Positions 63,878-64,000 of a DNA stretch of 64,000 nt are shown one piece after another. Location of the stretch: contig VZTI01000418.1 of assembly GCA_013397865.1 (NCBI GenBank), forward strand, positions 62,001 through 126,000, given 5' to 3'. The position numbers and the translations under genes were made by a program. Each line of letters begins with the position of its first letter. Position 1 is the first letter of the stretch. The DNA comes from Struthidea cinerea. Taxonomy: Eukaryota > Chordata > Aves > Passeriformes > Corcoracidae. The notes below the pieces were generated by a model. The model was not told the DNA's origin, did no database searches, and saw nothing but the letters and a program-made list of their open reading frames with translations.

Positions 63878-64000
63878 ATCATAGACAATGGTTTGGGTTG
63901 GAAGGGACCTTAAAGACCACCTGCTTCCAATCCCCCTGCTGTGGATAGGGACATCTTCCACTAGACCAGGTTTCTTAGGGCCCCATCCAACCCAGCCCTG
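63878..64000 (-). mobile_element. CR1 LINE 3' end, cut by the window edge
   Basis: AATCATAGACAATGG followed by GTTTGGGTTGGAAGGGACCT and AAAGACCACCTGCTTCCAAT is the reverse complement of a CR1 3' terminus. The element therefore lies on the minus strand and extends beyond position 64000. Confidence 0.92.

Noticed and set aside
1..64000. CRISPR arrays, operons, tRNA genes, phage or plasmid functions
   Set aside because: No regularly spaced repeats, no compact gene clusters and no tRNA-like folds were seen; the CR1 and LTR content shows a vertebrate (bird) nuclear genome.

Overview
This 64 kb window looks like avian nuclear DNA, probably from a songbird, and it is almost entirely non-coding. The evidence for a bird is five CR1 LINE fragments, two with recognisable copies of the 8-bp CR1 tail repeat (TGATTCTG / CATAGAAT type), compact solo LTRs of endogenous-retrovirus type, a 5S-rRNA-derived SINE relic, low GC and no bacterial-style gene packing. 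Nearly every open frame is short and has no recognisable domain. No intact gene can be supported, so the window is best read as an intergenic stretch or part of a very long intron.

Layout: 1-11.7 kb is unique sequence. It holds two small perfect hairpins near 2.2-2.4 kb, a 35-bp tandem duplication at 3.4 kb and a possible AP-1 pair at 9.97 kb. Its most interesting block is 7.5-8.26 kb, which reads like one or two coding exons broken by a stop and a 2-nt frameshift. 11.78-12.40 kb is a CpG-rich solo LTR, minus strand. 12.4-19.9 kb is unique DNA with a compound (TA)n(GATA)n microsatellite at 16.6 kb. 19.9-20.3 kb is a CR1 tail (minus) and 30.14-30.68 kb a CR1 tail (plus). 31.59-31.76 kb is an A/C-only low-complexity tract. 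39.6-39.85 kb is an old 5S-derived SINE. 43.57-45.15 kb is the longest CR1 copy (minus) and still carries a decayed reverse-transcriptase segment. Three solo LTRs of a single second family lie at 47.83-48.44 (minus), 54.09-54.72 (plus) and 56.48-57.10 kb (minus), each with its own 5-bp target-site duplication. A possible 29-nt micro-exon lies at 60.35 kb. CR1 tails close the window at 62.3-62.67 (plus) and from 63.88 kb to the end (minus).

No genes work together here. What can be read is the insertion history of retroelements, a few repeat duplications, and some candidate exons and regulatory motifs that need comparison with other birds. Family names for the LTRs and the SINE are inferred from sequence features read by eye, with no database search.
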